DNA from: an uncultured Muribaculaceae bacterium
GTDB lineage: Bacteria; Bacteroidota; Bacteroidia; Bacteroidales; Muribaculaceae
Direction of reading: 5' to 3'
DNA length: 64,000 nucleotides
NCBI GenBank assembly: GCA_910577585.1
Contig: CAJTNN010000013.1
Span: 1 to 64,000 of the forward strand
Part shown: positions 51,008-60,469 of the stretch, piece by piece
Position numbering within the stretch: position 1 is the first letter of the stretch
Layout of the letters: each line of letters opens with the position of its first letter
Position numbers and translations under genes: made by a program
The notes under the pieces: generated by a model
Told to the model about the DNA's origin: nothing
The model's database searches: none
Seen by the model: the letters and a program-made list of their open reading frames with translations, nothing else

Positions 51008-53449
51008 TCAGAGGATTCTGAATTTGGCAAAGCCTATGAGCAGCTTCTTGACGCCCACGACGCCGAAGTCTACGATTATCATGTCATTATCGGTAAGATG
51101 CTCTATGCTCTTGACTATGCCGCGGCCGAAGCGCTCATGTTCTATGCGAGCGCCGACGTTGACAGTACCGGCCGATGTGTCGAGCGAGGCTCTTGACTCG
51201 GCCTTCTCGATAGGCTGGCTGAGTCGCACACGCTTGCCGCCGCCGGTGGAGCCGGCCGAAAATGTGGAGCGTGATTTGCCCCGGCCGCGCGAGAAACCGC
51301 CACCGGATGTAAAATCACCCGATGCGCCGTAGCCTGTGGTTTGTGAAGAATATGAGCCACGCCCATAGCCGCCACCTCCCCCTGAGTAACCGCCCGAGGA
51401 GAATGAGTTGCGGTAATTGGCTGCCGGATTACCGAAAACTGAGCTTGCATCGGCGCCACTGATGTCGGATGAGGTCTGCACCTTGAGGTATCTGGTGTCG
51501 ATATCCCCGAGGAAGCGCGAGGGGCGCGTCATGACAGTCTGGCCATTGCGGAAGCGCGATGTGGCATAGGTCATCACACATGTACCCTTGGCGCGGGTTA
51601 TGGCCACATAGAGCAGGCGTCGCTCCTCCTCAACCTGCGCCATCGAATCCATGGCCATGGCCGAGGGGAAGAGTTCCTCTTCGACACCTACGATATATAC
51701 ATGTTTGAATTCCAGCCCCTTGGCGGCATGCACGGTCATGAGGGTCACTTTCGGTTCATCGGCGTCTTGATTCTCATCCTGGTCGGTAGAGAGCTGTACC
51801 TCGCTAAGGAATGCGCTCATCGAGAGGTCGGTCTCGCCTGACTCTTCGCGGGTGACCACGAAATCTTTCAGTCCTGAGAGAAGCTCCTGAAGGTTCTCCT
51901 GCTTCGATATGCTTTCGGGTGTGGTGTCGTGGGCGAGGGTGGCCAGAATTCCTGAGCGGTTGTAGATGAGCTGAGCCACTTCATAAGCCGTGGCACCCGA
52001 GGCTACATCGTCGAGAAATTCTGCGATCATCGCCTTGAAGCCGTCGAGTTTGCGGAGTGTGCCGCTGTTGAGTCCGGCGGGGTATCTCTCCGGCTCATTG
52101 ATTACGCGCCAGATGCTTACACCGGCCTCGTTGGCGGTGGACTGAAGCTTCTTCATCGTCGTGTCGCCTATGCCTCGTGCCGGGTAATTGATGACTCGGC
52201 GCAGAGCCTCGTCATCATCGGGGTTGATGGATAGGCGGAAGTAGCTGATGGCATCCTTCACCTCCTTGCGCTGATAGAACGAGAGGCCGCCGTAGATGCG
52301 GTAAGGGATGTTGCGCTTGCGCAGCGATTCCTCAAGCACACGGCTCTGGGAGTTGGTGCGGTAGAGGATGGCATATTCGTCGTATGAGTCGTGGACAGTA
52401 TATTTTGACTGCGATATGAGATTGGCCACAAGATAGGCCTCTTCGATGTCGGAATATGTGCTGAGCACCCTTACCGGCTCACCTACCTCATTCTCGCTGT
52501 ACACATGCTTCTTCATCTGGCGGGTATTCTTCTCGATGAGCGACCCGGCGGCATTGATGATATTCTGGGTGGAGCGGTAATTCCGTTCGAGCTTGAATAC
52601 GCGCAGACCGGGGATGCGTTGCTCCATCGAGAGGATATTCGAGATGTTGGCGCCTCGGAATGAGTAGATGCTCTGGGCGTCATCACCCACCACGCATAGT
52701 CCGCGGCGTTCACCCGAGAGTTGCGAGATGATAAGGTGCTGGGCGAAGTTGGTGTCTTGATACTCATCGACGAGGATATACTGGAAGAAGTCCTGGTAGT
52801 GGCGCAGAATATCGGGATGATCGCGCAGCAGGACATTCATATAGTAGAGTATGTCGTCGAAGTCCATCGCTCCGGAGATGCGGCAGCGATCGGAATATAT
52901 CTGGAATATCCGGCCGGTCATGGGGCGCTTCGCGCGCTTGTCGGCGGCGAGATTGTCGGGGTCGGCAAGATAGAGTTCGGCCGAAATGAGGGCATTCTTC
53001 GCATTGGATATCTGCGAGGCCACTACATTCGGCTTATATATTTTCTCATCGAGCCCGAGGTCCTTGACAATTGATTTTATCAGCGAGCGGGAGTCGGTGG
53101 TGTCGTAGATGGTGAAGCCGGGCTTGAAGCCGATAAGCTCGGCATGCCGGCGCAGTATCCGCAGAAATATTGAGTGGAAAGTGCCCATCCACAATTGCGA
53201 GGCGGTCTTCTCACCCACAATTGCGCGTATACGCTCTTTCATCTCGTTGGCGGCCTTGTTGGTGAAGGTCAGCGCGAGGATGCGGTAGGGTTGGAAACCG
53301 TTGCGGATAAGGTCTACAATCTTATAAGTCAGCACACGTGTCTTGCCCGATCCGGCTCCGGCTATCACCAGAGCCGGGCCATCTTTATAGACCACGGCAT
53401 CACGCTGCTGCGGATTAAGCAAATCGAGATAGTTGAATTCTGCTTCCAT
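51008..53449 (-). CDS. pcrA: UvrD/PcrA-type DNA helicase
   Basis: This superfamily 1A 3'-5' helicase acts in repair and restart of replication. I start at ATG 53449 (MEAEFNYLDLL, 813 aa); a further in-frame ATG lies 9 codons upstream. Walker A is GAGSGKT (31-37), with motif II DEYQD and motif VI VAITRAKG. The C-terminus has a Gly/Ser/Tyr-rich linker (about 700-775) and ends in a Tudor-like segment (GARIEHERFGRGIVKSIE) typical of PcrA, which binds RNA polymerase in other bacteria. Assignment to PcrA rather than UvrD is by this tail. Confidence 0.94.
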   Translation of the reverse strand: MEAEFNYLDLLNPQQRDAVVYKDGPALVIAGAGSGKTRVLTYKIVDLIRNGFQPYRILALTFTNKAANEMKERIRAIVGEKTASQLWMGTFHSIFLRILRRHAELIGFKPGFTIYDTTDSRSLIKSIVKDLGLDEKIYKPNVVASQISNAKNALISAELYLADPDNLAADKRAKRPMTGRIFQIYSDRCRISGAMDFDDILYYMNVLLRDHPDILRHYQDFFQYILVDEYQDTNFAQHLIISQLSGERRGLCVVGDDAQSIYSFRGANISNILSMEQRIPGLRVFKLERNYRSTQNIINAAGSLIEKNTRQMKKHVYSENEVGEPVRVLSTYSDIEEAYLVANLISQSKYTVHDSYDEYAILYRTNSQSRVLEESLRKRNIPYRIYGGLSFYQRKEVKDAISYFRLSINPDDDEALRRVINYPARGIGDTTMKKLQSTANEAGVSIWRVINEPERYPAGLNSGTLRKLDGFKAMIAEFLDDVASGATAYEVAQLIYNRSGILATLAHDTTPESISKQENLQELLSGLKDFVVTREESGETDLSMSAFLSEVQLSTDQDENQDADEPKVTLMTVHAAKGLEFKHVYIVGVEEELFPSAMAMDSMAQVEEERRLLYVAITRAKGTCVMTYATSRFRNGQTVMTRPSRFLGDIDTRYLKVQTSSDISGADASSVFGNPAANYRNSFSSGGYSGGGGGYGRGSYSSQTTGYGASGDFTSGGGFSRGRGKSRSTFSAGSTGGGKRVRLSQPIEKAESRASLDTSAGTVNVGARIEHERFGRGIVKSIEHLTDNDMIIVDFGVVGVKKLLIGFAKFRIL

Positions 53450-53539
53450 TCGATAATCAGTGAAGGCCGGCGTCAATAGCGTCAGTCCGGCTTTCGATTT
53501 ATATAATCGTCCCTTGTCGTAGAGTGACGGCGGGGAGCG

Positions 53540-54040
53540 TCAGTTGTCGGAAAATAGGGCCGCAGGTCCGGCATAGGCCGGGATGCGGGGTATGAAGTGA
53601 TAGCTGTCGACTGCGTAGTCCATCACGCAGCAATAGTGTCGCAGGCCATTGCTGACCACCAGATACTTTGCATGCAGCTTGAGATTGTAGCGCACAATCT
53701 GGTCAAACACCGTCTGAGTGATGGCGACTCCCGGAGCCTTATACTCCACAATCATATATGGGGCTGCGTCGCGGTCGAAGATTACTGTGTCGCAGCGTTT
53801 GCGGGTGCCATTGAGTTCGATGGCAATCTCATTGGCCATTATTGAGGCTGGATAGCCCAATTCCTTGCGGAGATAGGCCACGAAGTGCTGGCGCACATAT
53901 TCCTCGGGGGTGAGATTGACATATTTGTCGCGCAATGCGTCGAATACCTTTATGAGTTCACCCTCCCGCCGGATCTTCAGATCGGCGGGAGGGAGATTAA
54001 GCGGAGGAAAACCTTGGGTGTTATCGTTCTCCTGGTTCAT
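53540..54040 (-). CDS. HsdR_N-type PD-(D/E)xK domain protein
   Basis: This 166-aa protein matches the type I restriction enzyme R-subunit N-terminal (HSDR_N_2) nuclease domain standing alone. Active-site residues of the PD-(D/E)xK fold are visible: Asp84 (RCDTVIF) and Glu99-x-Lys101 (VEYKAP), with a downstream VFDQIVRYN helix. No HsdM/HsdS genes are near, so it is not a classic restriction system. Single-domain members are common in Bacteroidales genomes and their role is not established. It follows the S1/P1 nuclease gene by 13 bp. Confidence 0.88.
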   Translation of the reverse strand: MNQENDNTQGFPPLNLPPADLKIRREGELIKVFDALRDKYVNLTPEEYVRQHFVAYLRKELGYPASIMANEIAIELNGTRKRCDTVIFDRDAAPYMIVEYKAPGVAITQTVFDQIVRYNLKLHAKYLVVSNGLRHYCCVMDYAVDSYHFIPRIPAYAGPAALFSDN

Positions 54041-54053
54041 TGACAGATTGATT

Positions 54054-54866
54054 TTATTTTATTTCACCATGACGCGGGGCGTAGGTGGGGTCGAATATGC
54101 CGTTTAGCAGGTCGGCCAGACGCAGACCTGCGCTGAGAAGCTGGCGCTCGATGACCGGGCTCCATTCGGCGATATAGTCATAGCTGACGTTGGTGCCTTC
54201 GGGGGTGGAGTCGTAGACTTTTTTTGAGATTTCATAAGTCTCCTTGCCCCACTCTCTGGGGCTGCCACCATTCAGAATCTCTGCCTCAGTCTGGGGTGAG
54301 ACACGGTCGATGTTGTCGGCCCATTCGGTATAGCTCCATTTGTGGGCTGACTCCACGAGTTTGCTATCCCATGTGGAGTGCAAGTTGGTGTCGCCGTTGA
54401 AGTATTTGATTTTATGACTGTTGCCGCCACGGTCGTTGGCGCGTCCCATATGCAGGGGCTGATGTATATCGCCCAGGAAGTGGACTGTCAGCACCAATGC
54501 GAGCCATTTCTGGTCTTTGGTCGATTCGGGGTTAGTGAGCACGGCATACTGCTCGTTGAGGGCGGTCACTATGTCGCCATCCTCATTGAGGGGTGCGGTC
54601 TCATAAGTCTGTTCGGGGTCAATGTTCTTGTAGTGCCAGGTCTTGGTGTAGTCATACTCGGGGGTATGACATGCGTTGTCGGGCCAGTTGGCGAAGTAGA
54701 CCATCGACTGTCCGTCGAGAATCTCATCCACGGCGCGCTGGGTGGCGGGTGTAAGATGACGCTCGGCGATATGGGCAGTGAGGTCGTGCCCCTTCTGTCC
54801 CCAGCCGAATGAGGGTAGCGTGGCTGCTACAAGTGCTGATGAAAGGAAGAAGAATTTAAGTTTCAT
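54054..54866 (-). CDS. S1/P1-type secreted zinc nuclease
   Basis: S1/P1 nucleases cut single-stranded nucleic acids, probably for nutrient scavenging outside the cytoplasm. The 270-aa precursor has a signal peptide (1-21, ending PSFG). The mature N-terminus begins with Trp22 (WGQKGHD), which serves as a zinc ligand in this family. Other ligands fit HFLGDIHQPLHMG and NLHSTWD. Length is normal. It lies between nspC (57 bp) and the HsdR_N gene. Confidence 0.93.
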   Translation of the reverse strand: MKLKFFFLSSALVAATLPSFGWGQKGHDLTAHIAERHLTPATQRAVDEILDGQSMVYFANWPDNACHTPEYDYTKTWHYKNIDPEQTYETAPLNEDGDIVTALNEQYAVLTNPESTKDQKWLALVLTVHFLGDIHQPLHMGRANDRGGNSHKIKYFNGDTNLHSTWDSKLVESAHKWSYTEWADNIDRVSPQTEAEILNGGSPREWGKETYEISKKVYDSTPEGTNVSYDYIAEWSPVIERQLLSAGLRLADLLNGIFDPTYAPRHGEIK

Positions 54867-54923
54867 ACTGTGTTTATGTTGTTGTTATCTCTTGTGCATG
54901 ATTTTTCGGCGGCATCCGTTGAA

Positions 54924-56093
54924 TCAGTCCATCCGGTCGCGGTAGTCTTCATACGTGTATTCGCGCAGCGGCCGCATCGAACCGTCGGAATGCTGCAACC
55001 ATATCGAGGGGTGCTGGATACCGTTGAACATATTGGTCTTGACGGTGGTGTAGTGATTCATATCCTTGAGCGTGAGCTCATCACCGGCTTTTAGTTCACG
55101 GTCGAATCGCCAGTCGCCCACATAGTCGCCGCTGAGGCAGGAGTTGCCTCCGAGGCGATACACATGGTCGGGGTGGTCTACGGGTGCATCGTCGGGCATA
55201 GCCTCTTCGATAGCTGGCTTATATGGCATCTCAAGGCAGTCAGGCATATGGCAGGCGAATGATGCATCGATTATGGCGGTCTTGACTCCGGCATTCTCCA
55301 CCACATCGAGCACACTTGTCTTGAGGTCGCCGGTCTGCCAGGTGAAGGCGCTGCCGGGTTCGATGATGAGCTGGAGTCCGGGGTGCCGCTCGCGCAAGCG
55401 GCGGGCAATCTCTACGAAGTGGTCTACGTCATAACCTTCGCGAGTGATCAGATGTCCGCCACCCATGTTTAGCCATTTCACCTTGTCGAGATATTGGCCG
55501 AACTGCTCTTCGAGTGAATCTACGACCTTTTCGAGTTCCACGCTCGACGATTCGCAAAGGGCATGGAAGTGTAGCCCCTCAACCCCTTCGGGCAACTCGC
55601 GCAGGTCGGCTGCGTCCACACCGAATCGGCTACCCGGCAGGCAGGGATTGTAGATGTCTGTCTCAATCACACTGCAATGGGGATTGACACGCAATCCGGC
55701 CGACACTCGGCGTCCCTCGGCAGCATGTGCCTCATTGAAGGCCTTGATGCGCGGATAGAACTTATTGAACTGGGCCACACTATTGAAAGTGATGTGCGAG
55801 CATCCTTCGAGAAATTGCGGGAAGGTAGCCTCCGTGTATACCGGACAATAGGCATGCACGTCATGCCCGAGATAATCGAGCGATAGCTTCATCTCATTGA
55901 GCGAGGAGGCGGTAGATGAGGTGAAGTATTCGGCAATTATCGGGAATGTCTTCCAGAGGGCATTGGCTTTGAAGGCCATTATAATCTTCACGCCTGAGCG
56001 CTCCTCGGCATCCTTGAGCTTGAGCATATTGCGGCGCAGGCGATCTTCATATACTATATAGTATGGAGTTTGCGGAGTATTGGGGGTGTTCAT
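54924..56093 (-). CDS. nspC: Carboxynorspermidine/carboxyspermidine decarboxylase
   Basis: NspC is a PLP enzyme of the alanine-racemase fold that makes spermidine or norspermidine from the carboxylated precursor, the alternative polyamine route used by gut Bacteroidota. The 389-aa protein has Lys42 (FKANAL) for PLP, the GGGHLIT phosphate-binding segment and HALCESS. C-terminal MPDCLEMPYKP and CLSGDYVGDW provide substrate-site residues. No carboxyspermidine dehydrogenase is adjacent. Confidence 0.94.
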   Translation of the reverse strand: MNTPNTPQTPYYIVYEDRLRRNMLKLKDAEERSGVKIIMAFKANALWKTFPIIAEYFTSSTASSLNEMKLSLDYLGHDVHAYCPVYTEATFPQFLEGCSHITFNSVAQFNKFYPRIKAFNEAHAAEGRRVSAGLRVNPHCSVIETDIYNPCLPGSRFGVDAADLRELPEGVEGLHFHALCESSSVELEKVVDSLEEQFGQYLDKVKWLNMGGGHLITREGYDVDHFVEIARRLRERHPGLQLIIEPGSAFTWQTGDLKTSVLDVVENAGVKTAIIDASFACHMPDCLEMPYKPAIEEAMPDDAPVDHPDHVYRLGGNSCLSGDYVGDWRFDRELKAGDELTLKDMNHYTTVKTNMFNGIQHPSIWLQHSDGSMRPLREYTYEDYRDRMD

Positions 56094-56187
56094 AGTTGTT
56101 GGATAAGTGAGCGTAGAGTTGATATCTATGTACTTTTCAGTTAATTAATCAACTCTTAACTCTGACTTATTACCTACTTCATATTCA

Positions 56188-56844
56188 TTATAATGCGATG
56201 CGCCCTTTCTTGGCTTTCTCGAGCATCTTCTCGCCGGGCACGAGGTAGATTTCCAGACGGCGGTTGCGGGCTCGGTTCTCGAATGAGTCGTTGGCCACCA
56301 GTGGAATATCGTCGCTCATGGCGAAGGGGAAGAGATATTCGGTGTCGATACCGCTCTTGTCAAACCAGTCGGCCAGGGCTTCGGCACGCTGCACGGTGAT
56401 ATCTTCGCGATATGCCTCAGAGCCTGTGTTGTCAGTATGCATCACGAGGAGCACGCGGTACATATCGGGTTCCTTGAGGTAGCGTCGGAAGGGGTCGAGA
56501 AATTTGTCGGCCTGATCAAGGAGCTCTATCTGGTTGGGGCCGAAAAGTTTCTGTGCAGGTATTGTCACCACCAGCACCTCGCGGTTGCGGATGGCGTCGA
56601 CTGTGCAGCCGTTGGCTTCGGTGAGGGTGCGGTTCTTAAGCAGCACATTGCTGGCCTCGCGCTCCTGGAAGGTGCGCACGAGGTCGGCCTGTTTGCCGAG
56701 GTCGACAGAGTTCACAATCTCTGCGAAGCTCATCTCCTCGAGCGGCACATCGCTCTTCTGGGCGAAGGCCTGCGGCGCCACAGCGGCTATGCCAAAGGCA
56801 ATCAGGGCGATGCGGCGGCTAAGCGTCCTCCAAAGATTCCTCAT
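56188..56844 (-). CDS. OmpA-like domain protein
   Basis: This small envelope protein has a C-terminal OmpA/MotB peptidoglycan-binding domain. The start at ATG 56844 (MRNLWRTL, 218 aa) replaces a TTG two codons earlier. A signal peptide is at 1-28 (to AFA). The N-terminal ~70 residues are polar, followed by the OmpA core (MHTDNTGSEAYREDITVQRA, about 135-155) and the NRARNRRLEIYL motif (about 196-207). Its start overlaps the upstream 105-aa gene by 26 bp. Confidence 0.9.
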   Translation of the reverse strand: MRNLWRTLSRRIALIAFGIAAVAPQAFAQKSDVPLEEMSFAEIVNSVDLGKQADLVRTFQEREASNVLLKNRTLTEANGCTVDAIRNREVLVVTIPAQKLFGPNQIELLDQADKFLDPFRRYLKEPDMYRVLLVMHTDNTGSEAYREDITVQRAEALADWFDKSGIDTEYLFPFAMSDDIPLVANDSFENRARNRRLEIYLVPGEKMLEKAKKGRIAL

Positions 56845-57136
56845 ATTCAAGTTCTCCTTTCACTATTTTGTCAAGGTCGGCCGGATCCATAAGCAACTCT
56901 TTGTCGCGGGCTATCTCTTTCTTGACATAGGCAATGAGATCAGCCTCGTCGAGCATCTCTTCAGAGGTGAGTTTCGATGACAGTCCGGTGAAGCCTTTGC
57001 GTTCGTAGTAATCCCAGATCACATCAATCACATACAGTATCTCATCATCAGAATACTGGTCGCTGACCTCCTGGCCAACATAGTTGCGGATGAACCCTAC
57101 GGCCGCATCCTCATCATATTGCAAATTGTCGCTCAT
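56819..57136 (-). CDS. Acidic 105-aa cytoplasmic protein, function unknown
   Basis: I do not recognise this family. It is acidic and helical (FIRNYVGQEVSDQYSDDEIL, then VIDVIWDYYERKG), without a signal peptide or membrane segment. It lies between rimM (41 bp) and an OmpA-like gene that it overlaps by 26 bp, which supports a real gene in the tsaB-to-ompA run. Placement suggests a housekeeping role rather than a mobile element. Confidence 0.8.
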   Translation of the reverse strand: MSDNLQYDEDAAVGFIRNYVGQEVSDQYSDDEILYVIDVIWDYYERKGFTGLSSKLTSEEMLDEADLIAYVKKEIARDKELLMDPADLDKIVKGELEYEESLEDA

Positions 57137-57177
57137 ATGTATCTTCTTTAATCAATTGTTTGACGGTGGCGGCGAGA

Positions 57178-57750
57178 CTATTTTTTCCTGTTAAGGTCAA
57201 TCACACCGTGTGGGATCTCCACCTGCAACGCATTCTCTTCGGGATTCTCTTCATCTATGTACTCAGCCAGAATCAGCGAGTCGTCGATCGGCACATAGAT
57301 AATCTCCGAGTCATCCTCGGCGCCGTCGGGTTTGACGTGGAGCAGGATGTTGGCGGTGGTGTAATCCACATATTCTATCCGGCCTACATAGTCATTGTTC
57401 TGGTCATAGAGCTTATAGCCGGTGAAATCCTCCTCTGTCTCGATTTCGTCGACCTCCATCTGAAGGAATGCGGCCACATCGGTGCGACGCAGGAAGAATT
57501 CTTTGTTGACGAATTTTCTCGCATCCTCGGCTGTGTCCACGCCATCAATGCGTATCAGCGAACCGAAGGTATTCTTCGGACGGAACGAAGCCACATAGAA
57601 TGGCACATAAATGCCATCCATATCCACAATGAGCGGGAAACCCTCCTCAAGTATCTCCGCCGGATATTCAGTGACAGCGTTGAGCTCTCCCTGCAGTCCG
57701 TGGGGCTTGAGGAATTTTCCGGCCATTATTATATCTTTCTCTTCTATCAT
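57178..57750 (-). CDS. rimM: Ribosome maturation factor RimM
   Basis: RimM helps assemble the 30S head by binding protein S19. The 190-aa protein has the N-terminal RimM domain (IIMAGKFLKPHGLQGELN, about 7-24) and a C-terminal PRC-barrel part (YKLYDQNNDYVGRIEYVD). Length is slightly above the usual ~175 aa. ATG 57750 is chosen by alignment with the family's N-terminus. It lies 39 bp after murA, a normal Bacteroidota order. Confidence 0.94.
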   Translation of the reverse strand: MIEEKDIIMAGKFLKPHGLQGELNAVTEYPAEILEEGFPLIVDMDGIYVPFYVASFRPKNTFGSLIRIDGVDTAEDARKFVNKEFFLRRTDVAAFLQMEVDEIETEEDFTGYKLYDQNNDYVGRIEYVDYTTANILLHVKPDGAEDDSEIIYVPIDDSLILAEYIDEENPEENALQVEIPHGVIDLNRKK

Positions 57751-57789
57751 CTTCAGTGCGTTTAGTTGTCACTATTCGATGTTTGATTG

Positions 57790-59103
57790 TCATTCATCGA
57801 CTCGGATGATGTTGGCACCGAGGCTGCGCAGTCGCACCTCGATGTTTTCATAACCTCGGTCAATCTGGTCGATGTTCTGGATGCGGCTCGTGCCTTTTGA
57901 TCCGAGTGCGGCGATGAGCAGGGCGATGCCGGCGCGTATGTCGGGCGACACCATCGTGGTGCCGTGCATCGACTGGAAGCGTCCGCTGCCGATTACGGCG
58001 GCGCGATGCGGGTCACACAGGATTATGCGTGCCCCCATGTCGATAAGTTTGTCGACAAAGAAGAGGCGCGATTCAAACATCTTCTGATGTATCAACACAC
58101 TTCCACGCGCTTGGGTTGCGACGACGAGGAAAATACTGAGCAAATCGGGGGAGAGACCGGGCCAGGGAGCATCGGCGAAGGTCATGATACTGCCGTCGAT
58201 AAAGGTGTCGATTTCGTAAATCTCATCCTGGCGCACGCGGATATTGTCGCCTTCGATGCGGAGGTCCACGCCGAGCCTACGGAACATCTCGGGCATAATG
58301 CCGAGGTCGCTGACACTCACATCTTCGAGCAGTATGTCGCTGCCTGTCATGGCGGCCATGCCGATGAAGCTCCCCACCTCAATCATGTCGGGCAGGCAGC
58401 GGTGACTGGCGCCGCCAAGATGAGGTGCGCCCTTGATATGCAGCAGGTTAGAGCCGATACCGCTGATATCGGCACCCATCGATGTGAGCATGCGGCAGAG
58501 CTGCTGCACATAGGGCTCGCATGCGGCGTTGTAGATGGTGGTCTCACCTTCGGCCATGACAGCAGCCATGATGAGATTGGCGGTGCCGGTCACTGAGGCT
58601 TCGTCGAGAAGCAGATAGCGTCCGTGCAGTCCTGAGGGGGCGGTGATTTTGTAGAGGCGGTTGTCGGAGTCATACTCGAAGAGTGCGCCGAGCTGCATCA
58701 TCCCCTGGAAATGGGTGTCGAGGCGCCGGCGTCCGATTTTGTCGCCGCCGGGCTTGGGGAGCACGGCCATGCCGAAGCGGGTCAGCAGCGGACCGATAAT
58801 CATCACTGAGCCTCGCAGCGAGGAGGCTGTGCGGCGGTATTCGGGTGTGTCGATATATTCGAGATTCACCTCATCGGCTTGAAACTCGCAGGTATGCTCG
58901 TCGATGTATCTGATTTTCACTCCCATGTTGGCGAGCAGACTTATCAGATTCCTGACATCGAGTATGTCGGGAATATTCGAAATCACCACCTTCTCTGAGG
59001 TCAGCAATGTGGCGCATATCACCTGCAGGGCCTCATTCTTGGCCCCCTGCGGACGTATTGTGCCACTTAGCTTATGCCCGCCCTCTACGATAAATGTTCC
59101 CAT
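57790..59103 (-). CDS. murA: UDP-N-acetylglucosamine 1-carboxyvinyltransferase MurA (Cys-to-Asp form)
   Basis: MurA starts peptidoglycan synthesis by adding enolpyruvate to UDP-GlcNAc. The 437-aa protein has the inside-out barrel and family motifs (AKNEALQVICATLL, SSLRGSVMIIGPLL). At the position of the catalytic Cys115 of E. coli (PGGCxIGxRP), this enzyme has Asp121 (PGGDKIGRRR). In other bacteria a natural Asp here keeps activity and makes the enzyme insensitive to fosfomycin, so the same is predicted here. It is part of the tsaB-DUF4290-murA-rimM run (11 bp after DUF4290). Confidence 0.96.
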   Translation of the reverse strand: MGTFIVEGGHKLSGTIRPQGAKNEALQVICATLLTSEKVVISNIPDILDVRNLISLLANMGVKIRYIDEHTCEFQADEVNLEYIDTPEYRRTASSLRGSVMIIGPLLTRFGMAVLPKPGGDKIGRRRLDTHFQGMMQLGALFEYDSDNRLYKITAPSGLHGRYLLLDEASVTGTANLIMAAVMAEGETTIYNAACEPYVQQLCRMLTSMGADISGIGSNLLHIKGAPHLGGASHRCLPDMIEVGSFIGMAAMTGSDILLEDVSVSDLGIMPEMFRRLGVDLRIEGDNIRVRQDEIYEIDTFIDGSIMTFADAPWPGLSPDLLSIFLVVATQARGSVLIHQKMFESRLFFVDKLIDMGARIILCDPHRAAVIGSGRFQSMHGTTMVSPDIRAGIALLIAALGSKGTSRIQNIDQIDRGYENIEVRLRSLGANIIRVDE

Positions 59104-59114
59104 CGTCGTCTGCC

Positions 59115-59753
59115 TTACTGCTTGTTTTTCTTTTTATTCTTTTTACCCTTCTGCTGCACCGGAGTGACATCTTTGAAGTCGTGCAGCACATATGTGCGCG
59201 GGTCGAGCTTGATTTTGCCGCCGGAGTATTCATAGAGGTCGCGCAGTATCCGGGCATTGTCGACACCCTCAGGATTGTGGGTGAGGAGAAGTTTCTTCAT
59301 CTGATGCGCGATCATTGAGATGAGCCGGTCGCGCTCCTCCCCTTCGGGCATATCGGCCACAATCTTGACTATATTCTCAAGGCTGCGTCCATACTGACGG
59401 TTGCGTATCGGGCCTTTGCCATATGGCACACGCTCAGGCTTGGGATTGACATTCTCGGCGGTGATGACCTCGCAGGGGAAGTCGATGTCAAGCTCGAATC
59501 GGGCCATGATGTTGAGATGGTCCCAGAATTTCTTCATATCACCCTTCTCACCTACATTCTGGGGGAAAAGCGTACGCATCACCCCCACTATGGCATGTGC
59601 GCAGATGCGGCGCTCTTCGGGGTCGGTGATCTCCACGCAGTAGTCGACCATATTCTGGATGTTGCGTCCATATTCCGGCAGCGGCATCTGCGGCATCCCT
59701 GTATTGTAGGGTATGAATTTGAATTTATTGCCTGCTAATATCTCTTCGCTCAT
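59115..59753 (-). CDS. DUF4290 family protein
   Basis: This 212-aa Bacteroidota-specific DUF4290 protein has no known function. It begins LAGNKFKFIPYNTG and has EYGRNIQNMVDYCVEI and RKLLLTHNPEGVDNARILRD-type helical segments, ending in a Lys-rich tail (KGKKNKKKNKQ). It overlaps tsaB by 4 bp and lies 11 bp before murA. The conserved neighbourhood implies a housekeeping link; nothing more can be said. Confidence 0.9.
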   Translation of the reverse strand: MSEEILAGNKFKFIPYNTGMPQMPLPEYGRNIQNMVDYCVEITDPEERRICAHAIVGVMRTLFPQNVGEKGDMKKFWDHLNIMARFELDIDFPCEVITAENVNPKPERVPYGKGPIRNRQYGRSLENIVKIVADMPEGEERDRLISMIAHQMKKLLLTHNPEGVDNARILRDLYEYSGGKIKLDPRTYVLHDFKDVTPVQQKGKKNKKKNKQ

Positions 59754-60469
59754 TTTTCTTGGGTGTCGTTAGTCGTGAGAACTTTGTTTTTAGGGGTTGT
59801 GGCCTGATATTCTTTCATATAGTAGGGCACTGCATAGGCGGTGTCGAGGAAGTCGCCACGCCTGAATGCACGCTCCGAGAGAGCGGTCATGTCCATGGCC
59901 ACGGGCATGGCGTTGGTGAGGAAGAGGGCACCAGGATGCTGCACCACATCGCGGGCTTTGGTCACTCCGCCACCGATGAAGAGGATGCGGCGGTCGGCGG
60001 GCAATGAGGCGTATGACTCGCTGTCAAGTATCAGCGGCTGCGGCGTCATGACCTCTTCGAGAGCGAAGTCATAGGCGGCCGTGTACACCTCCATGCGGCG
60101 GGCGTCTATCATAGGCACGATTATCTCATCCCCCTGGGCATCTTTATAGCCGAACATCCCCTTTACGGCCAGCAATTGCAATGTGGGCACACCTATAAGC
60201 GGGAGATTGCGGGCAAAGCAAAGTCCCTTGGCGAGCGACATACCTATGCGCAGGCCGGTGTAGCTGCCCGGGCCGATGCTTACTGCCACTGCGTCGAGCG
60301 TCAGTTCTCGACGCGCGATGTGGTCAAGGCATTTCTCTACATAGGGAGCCAGACATGCCGCATGCTGCATCTCTTTGTCAGACTCTATATGGAAGTCGAT
60401 CATTCCGTCGACACTGACCGCCACGGAGCATATCCGCGAACTGGTCTCTATATTCAATATTACACTCAT
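59750..60469 (-). CDS. tsaB: tRNA threonylcarbamoyladenosine biosynthesis protein TsaB
   Basis: TsaB, with TsaD and TsaE, makes t6A37 in ANN-reading tRNAs. The 239-aa protein has the ASKHA fold: LNIETSSRICSVAVS (about 5-19) as the phosphate-1 loop and VSIGPGSYTGLRIGMSLAKG (about 64-83). The zinc site of TsaD is absent, which separates it from TsaD. It heads the tsaB-DUF4290-murA-rimM run. Confidence 0.94.
   Translation of the reverse strand: MSVILNIETSSRICSVAVSVDGMIDFHIESDKEMQHAACLAPYVEKCLDHIARRELTLDAVAVSIGPGSYTGLRIGMSLAKGLCFARNLPLIGVPTLQLLAVKGMFGYKDAQGDEIIVPMIDARRMEVYTAAYDFALEEVMTPQPLILDSESYASLPADRRILFIGGGVTKARDVVQHPGALFLTNAMPVAMDMTALSERAFRRGDFLDTAYAVPYYMKEYQATTPKNKVLTTNDTQEK

Noticed and set aside
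53540..54040. Type I restriction-modification system
   Set aside because: Only the HsdR_N-type domain is present; no helicase part, HsdM or HsdS nearby.
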